Shown here in pieces: positions 1 to 9,000 of a stretch of 64,000 bases of DNA (the stretch's first letter is position 1; every line of letters begins with the position of its first letter). A program made the translations under genes and the position numbers. The notes beneath the pieces were generated by a model that saw only the letters and a list, made by a program, of their open reading frames with translations, was not told the origin of the DNA and searched no databases. Origin of the DNA: Nonomuraea cavernae. Its GTDB lineage: Bacteria; Actinomycetota; Actinomycetes; Streptosporangiales; Streptosporangiaceae. The DNA lies in NCBI RefSeq assembly GCF_014646355.1, contig NZ_BMNH01000015.1, positions 1-64,000 on the forward strand. The letters are read 5' to 3'.

Positions 1-53
1 CACGGCCTACCGGTCACCGCACCGCTCGGGCCTTGGCGGCCCTCCCGCGCTGT

Positions 54-95
54 CGTTTCCTCCCGGGCGTAAACGCCCGGGGTTCCACGCCAGAT
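54..95. other. Strong hairpin resembling an IS200/IS605-type element end
   Basis: A perfect 9-bp inverted repeat (62-70 and 73-81, CCCGGGCGT / ACGCCCGGG) is followed by GGTTCCACGC. This general layout, a tight hairpin in a CCTCCC...GGGGTTCCAC context, resembles the subterminal hairpins of IS200/IS605 (TnpB) elements of actinomycetes. No transposase or TnpB frame is visible in bases 1-172, so it would be a remnant or the end of an element outside the window. It could equally be a terminator of an upstream gene. No gene is seen in 1-172. Confidence 0.3.
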
Positions 96-172
96 CACGC
101 TGAAGCGCGCCGCGGGGGCTCGCACCGGCCGGCCCGGCGCCGACGGGTATCGTTCACCCCGATGTTCAGACT

Positions 173-1363
173 GTGGACGACGAGGCGACCGGCTGGACGC
201 CGCTGATGTCGCGAAGATCCGTCCTCCTGCTCGCCGGCCTCATCCTGGCCTCCCTCAACATGCGCCCCGCGCTCGCCGGGGTCTCACCGCTGCTCGACGA
301 GATCATGGCCGACATGGGGCTGACCCCGGCGGGCGGCGGCGCGATCACCACCGTCATGGTGGTCTGCCTCGGTGTGTTCGGCATGGTCACCCCGGGGCTG
401 GCCAGGCGGATCGGGCTCGACCGGACCCTGTTCGCCGGCCTGCTCCTGCTGGCCTTCGGGATCGTGCTGCGCACCGTGGACGGAGTCTTCTGCCTCTACC
501 TGGGCTCCGCCCTCGCCGGCACCGCCATCGCGGTCCTGAACGTGGCCATGCCCGGCGTGGTCAAGCAGCACTTCCCCGACCGCGTCGGGCTCTACACCTC
601 GATCTACGTCTCGGGCCTGGTGGCGGGCGCGGCCGCGGCCTCCGCGTTCGTGATCCCGCTCGAACAGGCCACCGGCGCCGGCTGGCGCGGAGTGACGGCC
701 ATGATGGCGATCCCCGCCGTGGCCGCCGCCCTGCTCTGGCTGCCGCAGGCGCTCAGGAGGCCGGAGGGCTCCGGCGGCGGCACGCGCCCCTTCGCCGCCC
801 TGATGCGCAACAGGGTCACCTGGTACGTGACCGCCTTCATGGGCCTGCAGTCGCTGACCTTCTACGTCGTGCTGGCCTGGCTGCCGACCATCTTCCAGGA
901 GGCCGGGGTGCCGGCCCACCAGGCGGGCTACCTGCTCGGCCTGACCAACCTGACCCAGGTGGTGTCCACGCTGGCGGTGCCCGTACACGCCGGGCGCAGG
1001 CGGTCACAGGTGCCGCACGTGACCGTGGCGGCCCTGCTGACCGTCGCGGGCTACACCGGCGTGCTGGTCGCGCCCACGACGGCGCCGTGGCTGTGGGTGA
1101 TCGTGCTGGGTCTCGGGCAGGGCGCGTCGATCGCGCTGGCGCTGCTCATCATCACGATGCGGGCGCCCGACGCCGCGTCGGTGACGGCCCTGTCGGCGGT
1201 GGCCCAGTCGTTCGGATACGTGCTGGCCGCGGTGGGGCCGGTGCTGATCGGCGTGCTCCGCTCGGCGTCGGGCGGCTGGACGGTGCCCCTGCTGGCCGGG
1301 CTGGCGGCCTGCCTGGTGCAGCTCGTGGCCGGCGTCTTCGCGGGCCGGCCACGACCGGACTAG
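173..1363 (+). CDS. MFS transporter, CynX/NimT (cyanate permease) type
   Basis: A 396-residue integral membrane protein with about twelve hydrophobic segments, the first starting after MSRRS near residue 13 (SVLLLAGLILASLNMRPAL). The asparagine/proline-rich first helix (NMRPALAGVSPLLDEI) is typical of the CynX/NimT branch of the major facilitator superfamily, which includes cyanate and 2-nitroimidazole transporters. The real substrate cannot be told from sequence. The GTG at 173 has no obvious Shine-Dalgarno sequence; an in-frame ATG at 206 is an alternative and would still keep the first helix. The gene stands alone and converges on folD. Confidence 0.85.
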   Translation: MDDEATGWTPLMSRRSVLLLAGLILASLNMRPALAGVSPLLDEIMADMGLTPAGGGAITTVMVVCLGVFGMVTPGLARRIGLDRTLFAGLLLLAFGIVLRTVDGVFCLYLGSALAGTAIAVLNVAMPGVVKQHFPDRVGLYTSIYVSGLVAGAAAASAFVIPLEQATGAGWRGVTAMMAIPAVAAALLWLPQALRRPEGSGGGTRPFAALMRNRVTWYVTAFMGLQSLTFYVVLAWLPTIFQEAGVPAHQAGYLLGLTNLTQVVSTLAVPVHAGRRRSQVPHVTVAALLTVAGYTGVLVAPTTAPWLWVIVLGLGQGASIALALLIITMRAPDAASVTALSAVAQSFGYVLAAVGPVLIGVLRSASGGWTVPLLAGLAACLVQLVAGVFAGRPRPD

Positions 1364-1369
1364 CCCGGC

Positions 1370-1441
1370 CACGCCTGGATCGCGGCGGCTCGACCGGGCC
1401 GACATGACCCACGCCTGGATCGCGGCGGCTCGGCCGGGCCG
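1370..1441. repeat. Two direct copies of a 32-bp sequence, 40-bp period
   Basis: CACGCCTGGATCGCGGCGGC plus twelve further bases occurs at 1370-1401 and again at 1410-1441. The copies differ at one position (A at 1393, G at 1433). The repeat fills the gap between the convergent MFS gene and folD and ends just outside the folD stop codon. It has no coding role that I can see. Confidence 0.85.
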
Positions 1442-1447
1442 CTTGGG

Positions 1448-2293
1448 CTACAGCCGCTCGGCGGCCTCGACCACGTTGGAGAGCAGCAGGGCGCGGGTCA
1501 TCGGGCCGACGCCGCCGGGGTTGGGCGTCAGGAAGCCCGCCACCTCGGCCACGTCAGAGGCCACGTCACCGGCGATCTTGCCGTCGACCCGCGAGACGCC
1601 CACGTCGAGCACCGCCGCGCCGGGCTTGACCATGTCGCGGGTGATGAGGCCGGGCACGCCGGCCGCGGCCACCACGATGTCGGCCCGGCGCACATGACCG
1701 GCCAGGTCCTGGGTGCCGGTGTGGCACAGGGTGACCGTGGCGTTCTCGCTGCGCCGGGTCAGCAGCAGCCCCAGCGAACGGCCCACCGTGATGCCGCGGC
1801 CGACCACGGCCACCTCGGCGCCCTTGACCGGCACGCCGTACTCCTGCAGGAGCAGCACGATGCCGTGGGGCGTGCAGGGCAGCGGCGCGTCGACCATGTG
1901 CACCAGCCGCCCGAGGTTGACCGGGTGCAGCCCGTCGGCGTCCTTGGCCGGGTCCATCCGCTCCAGCAGGGCCATCGTGTCGAGATGCTTGGGCAGGGGC
2001 AGCTGGACGATGTAGCCGGTGCACTCGGGTGAGGCGTTGAGCTCGTCGATGGCCGCCTCGACCTCGGCCTGCGTGGCGGTGGCGGGAAGGTCGACGCGGA
2101 TGGAGGCGATGCCCACCTCGGCGCAGTCGCGGTGCTTGCCGGCCACGTAGATCTGGCTGCCGGGGTCGTCGCCGACCAGAACCGTGCCCAGGCCGGGCGT
2201 GATGCCTCGGGCTCGGAGCGCGGCCACCCTGGTCGCCAGGTCTGCCTTGATCTTTGCGGCGGTGGCCTTGCCGTCGAGTTTCACTGCGCTCAT
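1448..2293 (-). CDS. folD: Bifunctional methylenetetrahydrofolate dehydrogenase/cyclohydrolase FolD
   Basis: A 281-residue cytosolic enzyme, the usual FolD length. It interconverts 5,10-methylene-, 5,10-methenyl- and 10-formyl-tetrahydrofolate and so feeds formyl groups to PurN and PurH, which are encoded about 7 kb away. The catalytic region reads SQIYVAGKHRDCAEVGI, with the conserved Tyr and Lys. GYIVQLPLPKHLD and the NADP-binding VVGRGITVGRSLG motif follow. The ATG at 2293 is preceded by AAGGATG. It is transcribed divergently from the alpha-mannosidase operon. Confidence 0.97.
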   Translation of the reverse strand: MSAVKLDGKATAAKIKADLATRVAALRARGITPGLGTVLVGDDPGSQIYVAGKHRDCAEVGIASIRVDLPATATQAEVEAAIDELNASPECTGYIVQLPLPKHLDTMALLERMDPAKDADGLHPVNLGRLVHMVDAPLPCTPHGIVLLLQEYGVPVKGAEVAVVGRGITVGRSLGLLLTRRSENATVTLCHTGTQDLAGHVRRADIVVAAAGVPGLITRDMVKPGAAVLDVGVSRVDGKIAGDVASDVAEVAGFLTPNPGGVGPMTRALLLSNVVEAAERL

Positions 2294-2351
2294 GTCACGT
2301 CATCCTTCCACGCCGGCGGCGGGGGTGCCGCCGGGACCCCGTCCGGCGTAC

Positions 2352-2388
2352 TGACATCGTTGTCATAGATCTTGGAAGCGCATAGGGT
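2352..2388 (+). promoter_or_regulatory. Predicted promoter of the alpha-mannosidase operon
   Basis: TTGTCA (2360-2365), a 17-bp spacer and TAGGGT (2383-2388) fit a housekeeping-sigma promoter. The -35 box lies inside a small palindrome, TGACA-tcgt-TGTCA (2352-2365), that could be an operator half-site pair. The site is in the 131-bp gap between folD and the mannosidase start at 2425. Confidence 0.45.
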
Positions 2389-2424
2389 GACGCTCGCCAG
2401 CACCGCGTACTCCGAGGAGTTCCC

Positions 2425-5400
2425 TTGCCCGCACGCCTGCTCTCAGCGGAGTCGACGGACCTGTTCGTCGGGTCGGAGGCCGAGCCGCACCAGGTGCTGA
2501 AGGTCACCGTCAGGCAGGGCGGACGCGAGACGCCGCTGGACGTCCGGGGACGGGGCGTCTCGTGCGCGACGGCGGTGAGCGTGCCCCCGGGGGTGGGCGC
2601 GCTCACCCTGGAGGTGCCGCTGAGAGTGTCCGCGCCGCCGGGCACGACGGTCCCGTGCCGGGTCACGCTCGGTGACGAGGCGCTGGAGGCCGAGGTCACG
2701 GCCGAGCGGCCCGGGTGGACGATGCACATGGTGTCGCACTTCCACTACGACCCGGTCTGGTGGAACACCCAGGCCGCCTACACCAGCCCCTGGGAGCTGC
2801 TGGCCGGTGACTCGACCACCCGGCCGCTCTGGGAGCGCAACGCGTTCGCGCTGGTCGAGGCGCACATCGAGCTGGCCCTGCGCGACCCCGACTACCGGTT
2901 CGTGCTGGCCGAGGTCGACTACCTGAAGCCGTTCTTCGACGTGCACCCCGAGCGGCGGGCCGACCTGCGGGCACTGCTGCGCGAGGAGCGCGTGGAGTTG
3001 GTCGGCGGCACCTACAACGAGCCCAACACCAACCTGACCGGGGCCGAGACGACGATCCGCAACCTCGTCTACGGCATCGGCTACCAGCGCGACATCCTCG
3101 GCGGCGATCCCCGCACGGCGTGGCAGCTCGACGTGTTCGGACACGACCCGCAGTTCCCTGGCTACCTCGCGGCGGCCGGTCTGTCCGGCAGCGCGTGGGC
3201 GCGCGGGCCGTTCCACCAGTGGGGGCCGATCTCCAAGAACTTCGGCCCGGCCAAGGACGACGCCGCCGTGATGCAGTTTCCCAGCGAGTTCGAGTGGATC
3301 TCGCCGTCGGGGCTGGGCGTGCTGACCCACTACATGCCGGCGCACTACTCGGCCGGCTGGTGGATGGACTCCTCGCCGACGCTGGAGGAGGCGGCCGAGG
3401 CCACCTACCGGCTCTACCGGTCGCTCAAGCCCGTCGCCGCGACCCGGCACATCCTGCTGCCGGTCGGCACCGACTACACGCCGCCCAACAAGTGGGTGAC
3501 CGACATCCACCGCTCCTGGGCCGAGCGTTACGTCTGGCCGCGCTTCGTGTGCAGCACGCCCAAAGACTTCCTGCGGGCCGTACGTGAGGAGACATCGGCG
3601 TTCAGCCCGCAGACACGGGACATGAACCCGGTCTACACCGGCAAGGACGTCTCCTACATCGACACCAAGCAGGCCCAGCGGGCCGCCGAGGTGGCGGCTC
3701 TCGACGCCGAGCGGCTGTCGGCGTTCGCCGCCCTGCTCGGGCTCGGGCGCTACCCGCACACCGCGCTGGACAAGGTGTGGCGGCAGCTCGCCTACGGCGC
3801 CCACCACGACGCGATCACCGGCTCCGAGTCCGACCAGGTCTACATCGACCTGCTCACCGGCTGGCGCGAGGCGCACGACCTCGCCGCCGACGCCCGCGAC
3901 CGCGCGCTGGCCGCCCTGACCGGCCGGATCGCCGTGGACGGGCCGAGCGTCGTGGTGACCAACACCCTGCCGTTCGCCCGCGACGGCCTCGTACGCGTGC
4001 GGGTCGCGCCCGGTCTGCGCCCCGGCGACGCCCCCGCCGTGTACGAAGACGGCACGCTGACCTTCCTGGCCCGCGACGTCCCCTCGATGGGCTGGCGCAC
4101 CTACCCGCTCACCGAGGGCGCCCCGGGCGCCTGGCAGCCGATGGACGGCACGACCATCGAGAACGGACGCTGGCGCGTCACCGCCGACCCGGCACGCGGC
4201 GGCGGCCTGACCTCGATCCTCGACCGGTCGAGCGAGCGTGAGCTGCTCACCGGACTGGGCAACGAGCTGCGCCTGTACGACGAGTATCCGCAACATCCCG
4301 ACATGGGAGAAGGCCCCTGGCACCTCATGCCGACCGGCGTCATCACCGGCTCAGGTTCCAGCTCCGACTCCGACTCGGGCTCAGGCTCAGGTTCCAGCTC
4401 CGACTCGGGCTCGGGCTCGGGCTCGGGCTCGGGTTTTGACGAGGCTGAGGCGGCGGTCGTGCGGGCCCAGGTGAGCCCCCTCGGTCAGCGGCTGACCGTC
4501 ACCGGCCGGGTCGGCGATCTCGCCTACGAGCAGGTGATCACCCTGCTGACCGGCTCCGACCGCATCGACTTCGGCACCCGCGTGCTCGACCACACCGGTG
4601 CCGACCGCCTGCTCAGGGTCCGTTTCCCGGCCCAGGTGGAAGGCGCGCTGCCGGTCTCCGACGTCGCGGGCGCCGTGGTCGGGCGCGGCTTCGCGCTGCC
4701 CGACGTCGACTCCGCCCGGCATCCGTGGACGCTGGACAACCCGGCGAACACCTGGTTCGGCCTTTCGGCCACCGCCAGGGTCGACCTCGGCGAGGCGGGC
4801 GCGCGGGCCCTCGGCGTCGCCGAGGTCGTCGTGCCTCGCCAGGAGGACGCTCCCCTGGCCCGCGACCTCGTGGTGGCGCTGGCCCGCGCGGGCGTGACGG
4901 CCACCACCTCGTCCGCGACCGGCCCCCGCTACGGCTGGCTGGACGTCGACTCCAACCTGCCCGACGTCCGCCTCATCCTGGGCGGGCCCGACGACAACCC
5001 GCTGGCGGCCGAGCTGCTCGACCGCAGCGACCCCGCCTACCGCGACGCGCTCAAGGCGGGCGCGCGGGCCGTCTGGGTGCCCGCCGAACGGCCGCTGGCC
5101 GAGGTCTGGCAGCCGAGCGCCGACCTGCGCGACGTACGCGCCCTGCCCGCGCTGATCGTCGCCGGACCGCTGCCGTCGCTGGTGTCGTGGCTGGTGGAGG
5201 ACCTGGCCGACGCGACGATCGAGGCCGTCTGCCCGCTGGGCGGCGAACGGCTCGAAGACAGGACCGTCGCGCTGCTCACGTACGGGCTGCCGGGCTTCGC
5301 GGTCGACCCGTCCGGGGCGCTGCACCTGTCGCTGATGCGCTCCTGCACGGGCTGGCCGTCGGGGATCTGGCTCGACCCGCCCCGCCGCACGGCTCCGGAC

Positions 5401-6861
5401 GGTTCGGCCTTCCAGTTGCAGCACTGGACGCACGAGTTCTCGTACGCGCTGACCGGCGGCGAGGGCGACTGGCGGGCCCGCGCGCTGCCCGCGGCCGGCC
5501 AGGATTTCATCACCCCGCTGCTCCCCCGTGTCGTCGACGGACCCGGCGGCGAGTCGCCTCCCGTGCACTCGCTCCTCAGCGTGGAGCCCGCCCGTGACGT
5601 GCTGCTCGGCACCCTCAAGGCCACCGGCAACCCGCACGCCCACGGCCTGGCCCGGCACGACGCCTCGGGCGTCACGATCCGCCTGGTCGAGTCGACCGGC
5701 CTCGGCTCGACGGCCGTGCTCCACTCGCCGATCCTCCAACTCGACCGGCTGACCCGCTCCGACCTGCTCGAACGGCCCGGTGAGCCGGTGCGCGACCTCG
5801 TCCTCGCCGGAGCCGAGGTCGCCACCTTCCTCGTCCACTCCCCGCCACCGTCCGAGCGGGGAGGCACGGCGGAGGCGGCGCGACGCGCGCTCGGGTCCAC
5901 CGAAGTGACGACGCGGCCCGTAACCACCGAAGCAACGGCGCGGCCCGCGCTCGAAACCGGCGCCGGGCAGGCGCCGCCGGAGCTGGGAGCCTCTGAAACC
6001 GGCGCCGGGCAAGCGCCGCCCGAGCTGGGAGCGACCGCCGAGGTCGCGCAGCCGGTCTACAGCCGCTACTGGCTGCACAACAAGGGGCCCGCTCCGCTCG
6101 GTTACCTGCCGGTGTCGATCGCGGTCACTCCCGGCCTGGTCACGCCGTCGGAGGCGTTCGAGGTGTCGGTGGTGGTCTCGTCACACCTGGTCGACGCGGC
6201 GCACGAGGGCGTGGTGGACGTCCTCGTGCCCGACGGCTGGGCCGCCACGCCGGCCCGGCGGGTGTTCCGCCTCGAAGCGGGCGGCCACCTGCGCTTCCCC
6301 GTGACCGTCACACCGGGCACATCGGGCACACCGGGCGCACCTGTCGAACCGGGCACTACTAACACACCTGGAACCGGCCAGGGCCTGCACTTCGTCTCGG
6401 TCCGCACGTCCGCGGGTGGCCAGCAGGTCGAGGACGTGGTCACCGTCGCGCTCGGCGACGCTCCCTCGCTGCCCACTCCCGGCCCGCTCCCCGCTCCGGG
6501 CCGGGCGACTCACGGCACCATGGCCACCGAGGGCCCCGTCACGGGCCTCTCGGTCTCGCCGGTCGAGGAGTCGCTCTCCCTCCGCCCCGGTGAGCGTTCC
6601 TCGATCGAGGTACGCCTCACGAACGGCACCTCCGGCGAGATCAGGGGCGAGGCGCAGCTCGCGGCCCCCTGGGGCACCTGGGACCTGCTGCCCGAGGTCA
6701 TCAGAGGCTTCAGCCTGCCGCCGGGCGAGTCGGTGACCGTCGGCTTCCCCGTCGAGGTGCCCGAGGACGCGCCCGCCGGCCACGCCTGGGCCATGGCCAA
6801 GGTCATGTGGTTCGGCCGCTGCCAGTACACCCCGGCAATCCGCCTGGAGGTGACCCGGTGA
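2425..6861 (+). CDS. Large GH38-family alpha-mannosidase
   Basis: A 1478-residue glycoside hydrolase that should release alpha-linked mannose. GH38 features are in order: the zinc-binding HFHYDPVWWNTQ near residue 105, WQLDVFGHDPQ near 233 whose Asp236 is the expected nucleophile, and HHDAITGSESDQ at 460. No signal peptide is visible, so it is probably cytosolic. It exceeds the usual length of about 1000 residues. The excess includes a Gly/Ser/Asp-only insert (about residues 643-671), a 14-residue tandem repeat (ETGAGQAPPELGAS, about 1177-1204) and C-terminal beta-sandwich regions like NEW3 domains. The start is TTG with GAGGAG six bases upstream. It overlaps the next gene by four bases (GTGA). 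Confidence 0.93.
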   Translation: MPARLLSAESTDLFVGSEAEPHQVLKVTVRQGGRETPLDVRGRGVSCATAVSVPPGVGALTLEVPLRVSAPPGTTVPCRVTLGDEALEAEVTAERPGWTMHMVSHFHYDPVWWNTQAAYTSPWELLAGDSTTRPLWERNAFALVEAHIELALRDPDYRFVLAEVDYLKPFFDVHPERRADLRALLREERVELVGGTYNEPNTNLTGAETTIRNLVYGIGYQRDILGGDPRTAWQLDVFGHDPQFPGYLAAAGLSGSAWARGPFHQWGPISKNFGPAKDDAAVMQFPSEFEWISPSGLGVLTHYMPAHYSAGWWMDSSPTLEEAAEATYRLYRSLKPVAATRHILLPVGTDYTPPNKWVTDIHRSWAERYVWPRFVCSTPKDFLRAVREETSAFSPQTRDMNPVYTGKDVSYIDTKQAQRAAEVAALDAERLSAFAALLGLGRYPHTALDKVWRQLAYGAHHDAITGSESDQVYIDLLTGWREAHDLAADARDRALAALTGRIAVDGPSVVVTNTLPFARDGLVRVRVAPGLRPGDAPAVYEDGTLTFLARDVPSMGWRTYPLTEGAPGAWQPMDGTTIENGRWRVTADPARGGGLTSILDRSSERELLTGLGNELRLYDEYPQHPDMGEGPWHLMPTGVITGSGSSSDSDSGSGSGSSSDSGSGSGSGSGFDEAEAAVVRAQVSPLGQRLTVTGRVGDLAYEQVITLLTGSDRIDFGTRVLDHTGADRLLRVRFPAQVEGALPVSDVAGAVVGRGFALPDVDSARHPWTLDNPANTWFGLSATARVDLGEAGARALGVAEVVVPRQEDAPLARDLVVALARAGVTATTSSATGPRYGWLDVDSNLPDVRLILGGPDDNPLAAELLDRSDPAYRDALKAGARAVWVPAERPLAEVWQPSADLRDVRALPALIVAGPLPSLVSWLVEDLADATIEAVCPLGGERLEDRTVALLTYGLPGFAVDPSGALHLSLMRSCTGWPSGIWLDPPRRTAPDGSAFQLQHWTHEFSYALTGGEGDWRARALPAAGQDFITPLLPRVVDGPGGESPPVHSLLSVEPARDVLLGTLKATGNPHAHGLARHDASGVTIRLVESTGLGSTAVLHSPILQLDRLTRSDLLERPGEPVRDLVLAGAEVATFLVHSPPPSERGGTAEAARRALGSTEVTTRPVTTEATARPALETGAGQAPPELGASETGAGQAPPELGATAEVAQPVYSRYWLHNKGPAPLGYLPVSIAVTPGLVTPSEAFEVSVVVSSHLVDAAHEGVVDVLVPDGWAATPARRVFRLEAGGHLRFPVTVTPGTSGTPGAPVEPGTTNTPGTGQGLHFVSVRTSAGGQQVEDVVTVALGDAPSLPTPGPLPAPGRATHGTMATEGPVTGLSVSPVEESLSLRPGERSSIEVRLTNGTSGEIRGEAQLAAPWGTWDLLPEVIRGFSLPPGESVTVGFPVEVPEDAPAGHAWAMAKVMWFGRCQYTPAIRLEVTR
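4351..4437 (+). repeat. Six-base GGCTC(A/G/C)-type microsatellite coding for Gly-Ser-Asp
   Basis: About 87 bases of short repeats (variants of TCAGGC, TCGGGC and TCCGAC) encode an uninterrupted Ser/Gly/Asp stretch inside the mannosidase. The unit is a multiple of three, so length changes would not break the frame. It looks like a flexible linker grown by slippage. Confidence 0.8.
5953..6034 (+). repeat. 42-bp tandem duplication inside the mannosidase
   Basis: Copy one at 5953-5994 is followed directly by a near-identical copy from 5995. Each encodes ETGAGQAPPELGA(S/T). The unit is divisible by three and adds a second proline/glycine-rich segment between the catalytic part and the C-terminal beta domains. 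Confidence 0.8.
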
Positions 6862-7796
6862 CCCGCCAGGAAGCGCCCCCGGCCGGGCTCGGTCCGGTGG
6901 TCGGCTGGGTCGGTGACCGGGCGATCCCGAGAGAGCTACTTGATCGCCGGATCGCCGAGTTGCGCGACGGCCCGCTGGCCGGGGCGCTGCCGGTGCCCGG
7001 AAGCTCCGAGGACCGGCAGTTGGCCAGGTGGCTGGCCCAGGTGATCCTGACCGAGGCGCTCTGTGAGGACGAGGCGGCGGCCCGGGGCCTCGCGCCGGTC
7101 GGGGGCGGCCCGCTCGACCGGGTGGCGGCCGTGGAGCTGGGCTCCATCAACGCCTCCGCCTTCAACGGCAGCCCTTGGGTGCGCGCGGTCTTCGAGGACG
7201 TCACGGCGGCTGTGGGCGTACCTCCCGAGTGGCGCCGCCGTCCACCGGACGCACCTCCCGGCCGACCGATCGCCGATCCGCACGCCATCCGGCCACCGCG
7301 ACCGGCGGAGGCATCGGCCCGCGAGCCGCGACCGAGCCACGAGGCGCGGGCGACGGCCCCGCCGGAGGAGGCGGCCGAGCGGTTCGCCGTGTGGCACGGG
7401 CTGTTCGGCGACCGCGCTCGGGCGGAGGCCGCCACCGCCCGCGACCTGGAACCCCTGGGCGTCGTGACCCTGGGCTCCCTGCCGACCGCCATCGCCGACG
7501 CCCTCCGCGCCGCCCCCGAGGGGACACGTGCCGGGCCGGTGGAGGACTCCCTGGGCTGGCACGTCGCGACGGCCCGGCCGGAGCCCGTTCCCTCCCCGGA
7601 ACGGTCCGGCGACCACAGAACGCTCCCCGCCCCCGTCCCGCCCTGGGAGCGGGCCGGTGACTCGCCGGAAGGGGCGGCGCGGCGACGCGCGTTCGCCCGC
7701 TGGCTCGACCAGAAACGTGCCGAAAGGATCAGACTCGTGCCCGGTCTCGAACATCCTGGCGACCCCCGCCAGCCCGACAACCACCACAAGCACTGA
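6858..7796 (+). CDS. Parvulin-like (PpiC/SurA-type) protein, function unknown
   Basis: A 312-residue protein with no signal peptide. An N-terminal helical part contains DRQLARWLAQVILTEALCEDEAAARGL, like the SurA-type chaperone region before parvulin domains. The C-terminal part reads TLGSLPTAIADALRAAPEG and then GPVEDSLGWHVATARP, echoing the end of parvulin prolyl isomerases (G-V-S-x-x-GWHV). The central parvulin core is poorly conserved, so activity is doubtful. The GTG at 6858 overlaps the mannosidase stop (GTGA), and its own stop overlaps the ROK gene (TGATG). It is therefore translationally coupled into a sugar operon, perhaps helping the mannosidase fold; that role is inference. Confidence 0.55.
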   Translation: MTRQEAPPAGLGPVVGWVGDRAIPRELLDRRIAELRDGPLAGALPVPGSSEDRQLARWLAQVILTEALCEDEAAARGLAPVGGGPLDRVAAVELGSINASAFNGSPWVRAVFEDVTAAVGVPPEWRRRPPDAPPGRPIADPHAIRPPRPAEASAREPRPSHEARATAPPEEAAERFAVWHGLFGDRARAEAATARDLEPLGVVTLGSLPTAIADALRAAPEGTRAGPVEDSLGWHVATARPEPVPSPERSGDHRTLPAPVPPWERAGDSPEGAARRRAFARWLDQKRAERIRLVPGLEHPGDPRQPDNHHKH

Positions 7797-8710
7797 TGTC
7801 CCGCGTCCTCGCCGTCGACATCGGAGGGACCAAGCTCGCCGCCGCGCTGGTGGACGAGGCGGGGTCCGTCTCACGTTCCGCCACCCGGCCGACGCCGCGT
7901 ACGGACGTCATGTCCGCGCTCGCGGACCTCATCGGCGAGGTGAGCGGCGGGGAGCCGGTCCTACAGGCGGCCGGAATCGGCTGCGCCGGGCCGCTGGACC
8001 TGGCGGAGGGGACCGTCAGCCCGGTGAACATGCCGAGCTGGCGCGGATTCCCGGTGCGCGAGGAGGTGCGGCGGCTGACCGGGCTGCCGACCGTGCTGGC
8101 CGGCGACGCGCAGTGCTTCGCGTTGGGCGAGCACTGGCTGGGCGCCGGTCGCGGCAGCTCGTCGCTGCTCGGGGTGGTGGTGTCCACCGGCATCGGTGGC
8201 GGGCTGGTGATCGACGGCGTGCCGCTGCTGGGACTCACCGGCAATGCCGGACATGTCGGCCACATGACCGTGGACCCGTACGGCGAAGCATGCGAGTGCG
8301 GCGGGCGCGGCTGCGTCGAGCGCTACTCCAGCGGCCCCAACCTGGCGCGGTGGGCGCTGAGCAACGGCTGGAAGGTGCCGGACGGATCACCCGCCGACGC
8401 GCGGGCGCTGGCCCGCGACGCCTCGGCGGGAGAGCCCGTCGCGGTGGCGGCGTTCGAGCGGGGAGCCAGGGCCCTCGCCGGGATGATCGCCTCGACCGCG
8501 GCGGCCACGGAGGTGACCAGCGTCGTCATCGGCGGCGGGGTCTCGGCGGCCGGGCCGGTGCTGTTCGAGCCGCTGGCACGGGCGCTGGACGAGGTGGCGG
8601 GGCTCGCGTTCGTCAGGGCGGTGCGGGTGCGGCGGTCGACGCTGGGTGTCCGGGCGGCGCTGGCGGGCGCCGCCAAGCTGGCCTGGGACTACTCGCGCTC
8701 GGCCGGCTGA
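7796..8710 (+). CDS. ROK-family sugar kinase (glucokinase-like)
   Basis: A 304-residue ROK protein. The N-terminal phosphate-binding motif is AVDIGGTKLAAALVD. The zinc/ROK signature spans GHVGHMTVDPYGEACECGG and CVERYSSG, with the Cys cluster intact. GGGVSAAGPVLFEPL is the second nucleotide motif. There is no DNA-binding domain, so it is a kinase rather than a repressor. It probably phosphorylates a hexose (glucose, mannose or an N-acetyl sugar) released by the upstream mannosidase. Its ATG overlaps the preceding stop (TGATG). Its 3' end overlaps the convergent small membrane gene by 22 bases. Confidence 0.88.
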   Translation: MSRVLAVDIGGTKLAAALVDEAGSVSRSATRPTPRTDVMSALADLIGEVSGGEPVLQAAGIGCAGPLDLAEGTVSPVNMPSWRGFPVREEVRRLTGLPTVLAGDAQCFALGEHWLGAGRGSSSLLGVVVSTGIGGGLVIDGVPLLGLTGNAGHVGHMTVDPYGEACECGGRGCVERYSSGPNLARWALSNGWKVPDGSPADARALARDASAGEPVAVAAFERGARALAGMIASTAAATEVTSVVIGGGVSAAGPVLFEPLARALDEVAGLAFVRAVRVRRSTLGVRAALAGAAKLAWDYSRSAG

Positions 8711-8871
8711 GCCTCGCGCCGCTCGATGATCCTGCGCGTGAACGGGATGACCTCGACGACCCGGCCGCCGAGGTAGGCGCCGACGAAGGCGAGAGCCAGC
8801 AGCACGAAAGGGCTGGCGGACAGCTCGTTCAGGCTCACGAAGGCGTACAGAATCGCGTCAAACAGCGCCAT
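8689..8871 (-). CDS. Small membrane protein, unknown function
   Basis: A 60-residue protein beginning MALFDAILYAFVSLNEL. It has a central hydrophobic segment (PFVLLALAFVGAYLGGRVVEV) and a charged tail (RRIIERREAQPAERE), so it is a single- or double-pass membrane protein. The ATG at 8871 is preceded by GGAG eight bases upstream, which makes it better than the longer frame from 8910. Its last codons overlap the end of the ROK gene on the other strand. No family is recognised. Confidence 0.55.
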   Translation of the reverse strand: MALFDAILYAFVSLNELSASPFVLLALAFVGAYLGGRVVEVIPFTRRIIERREAQPAERE

Positions 8872-8891
8872 AAGGGGACTCCGGGGGAAGA

Positions 8892-8935
8892 AACAGACGG
8901 CGAGGCCCACAGGTTAACCTCACCCGCCGTCTGTT
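8892..8935. terminator. Inverted repeat downstream of purH
   Basis: AACAGACGGCG (8892-8902) pairs perfectly with CGCCGTCTGTT (8925-8935). The 22-base loop contains the palindrome AGGTTAACCT. It lies 65 bases past the purH stop, in the purN-purH direction, and is a probable terminator. Confidence 0.55.
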
Positions 8936-9000
8936 CGCTCCCGACTTGGTGGAAGAACCCGCCTTCGCCGGAAAGAAGCGCTCAGCGGAACGAGGGGGCG

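Noticed and set aside
2443..4323. Long antisense frame of 626 codons opposite the alpha-mannosidase
   Set aside because: It is the shadow of a GC-rich gene in the opposite frame. It has Arg/Gly/His/Val-rich composition and no domain, while the mannosidase has all GH38 motifs.
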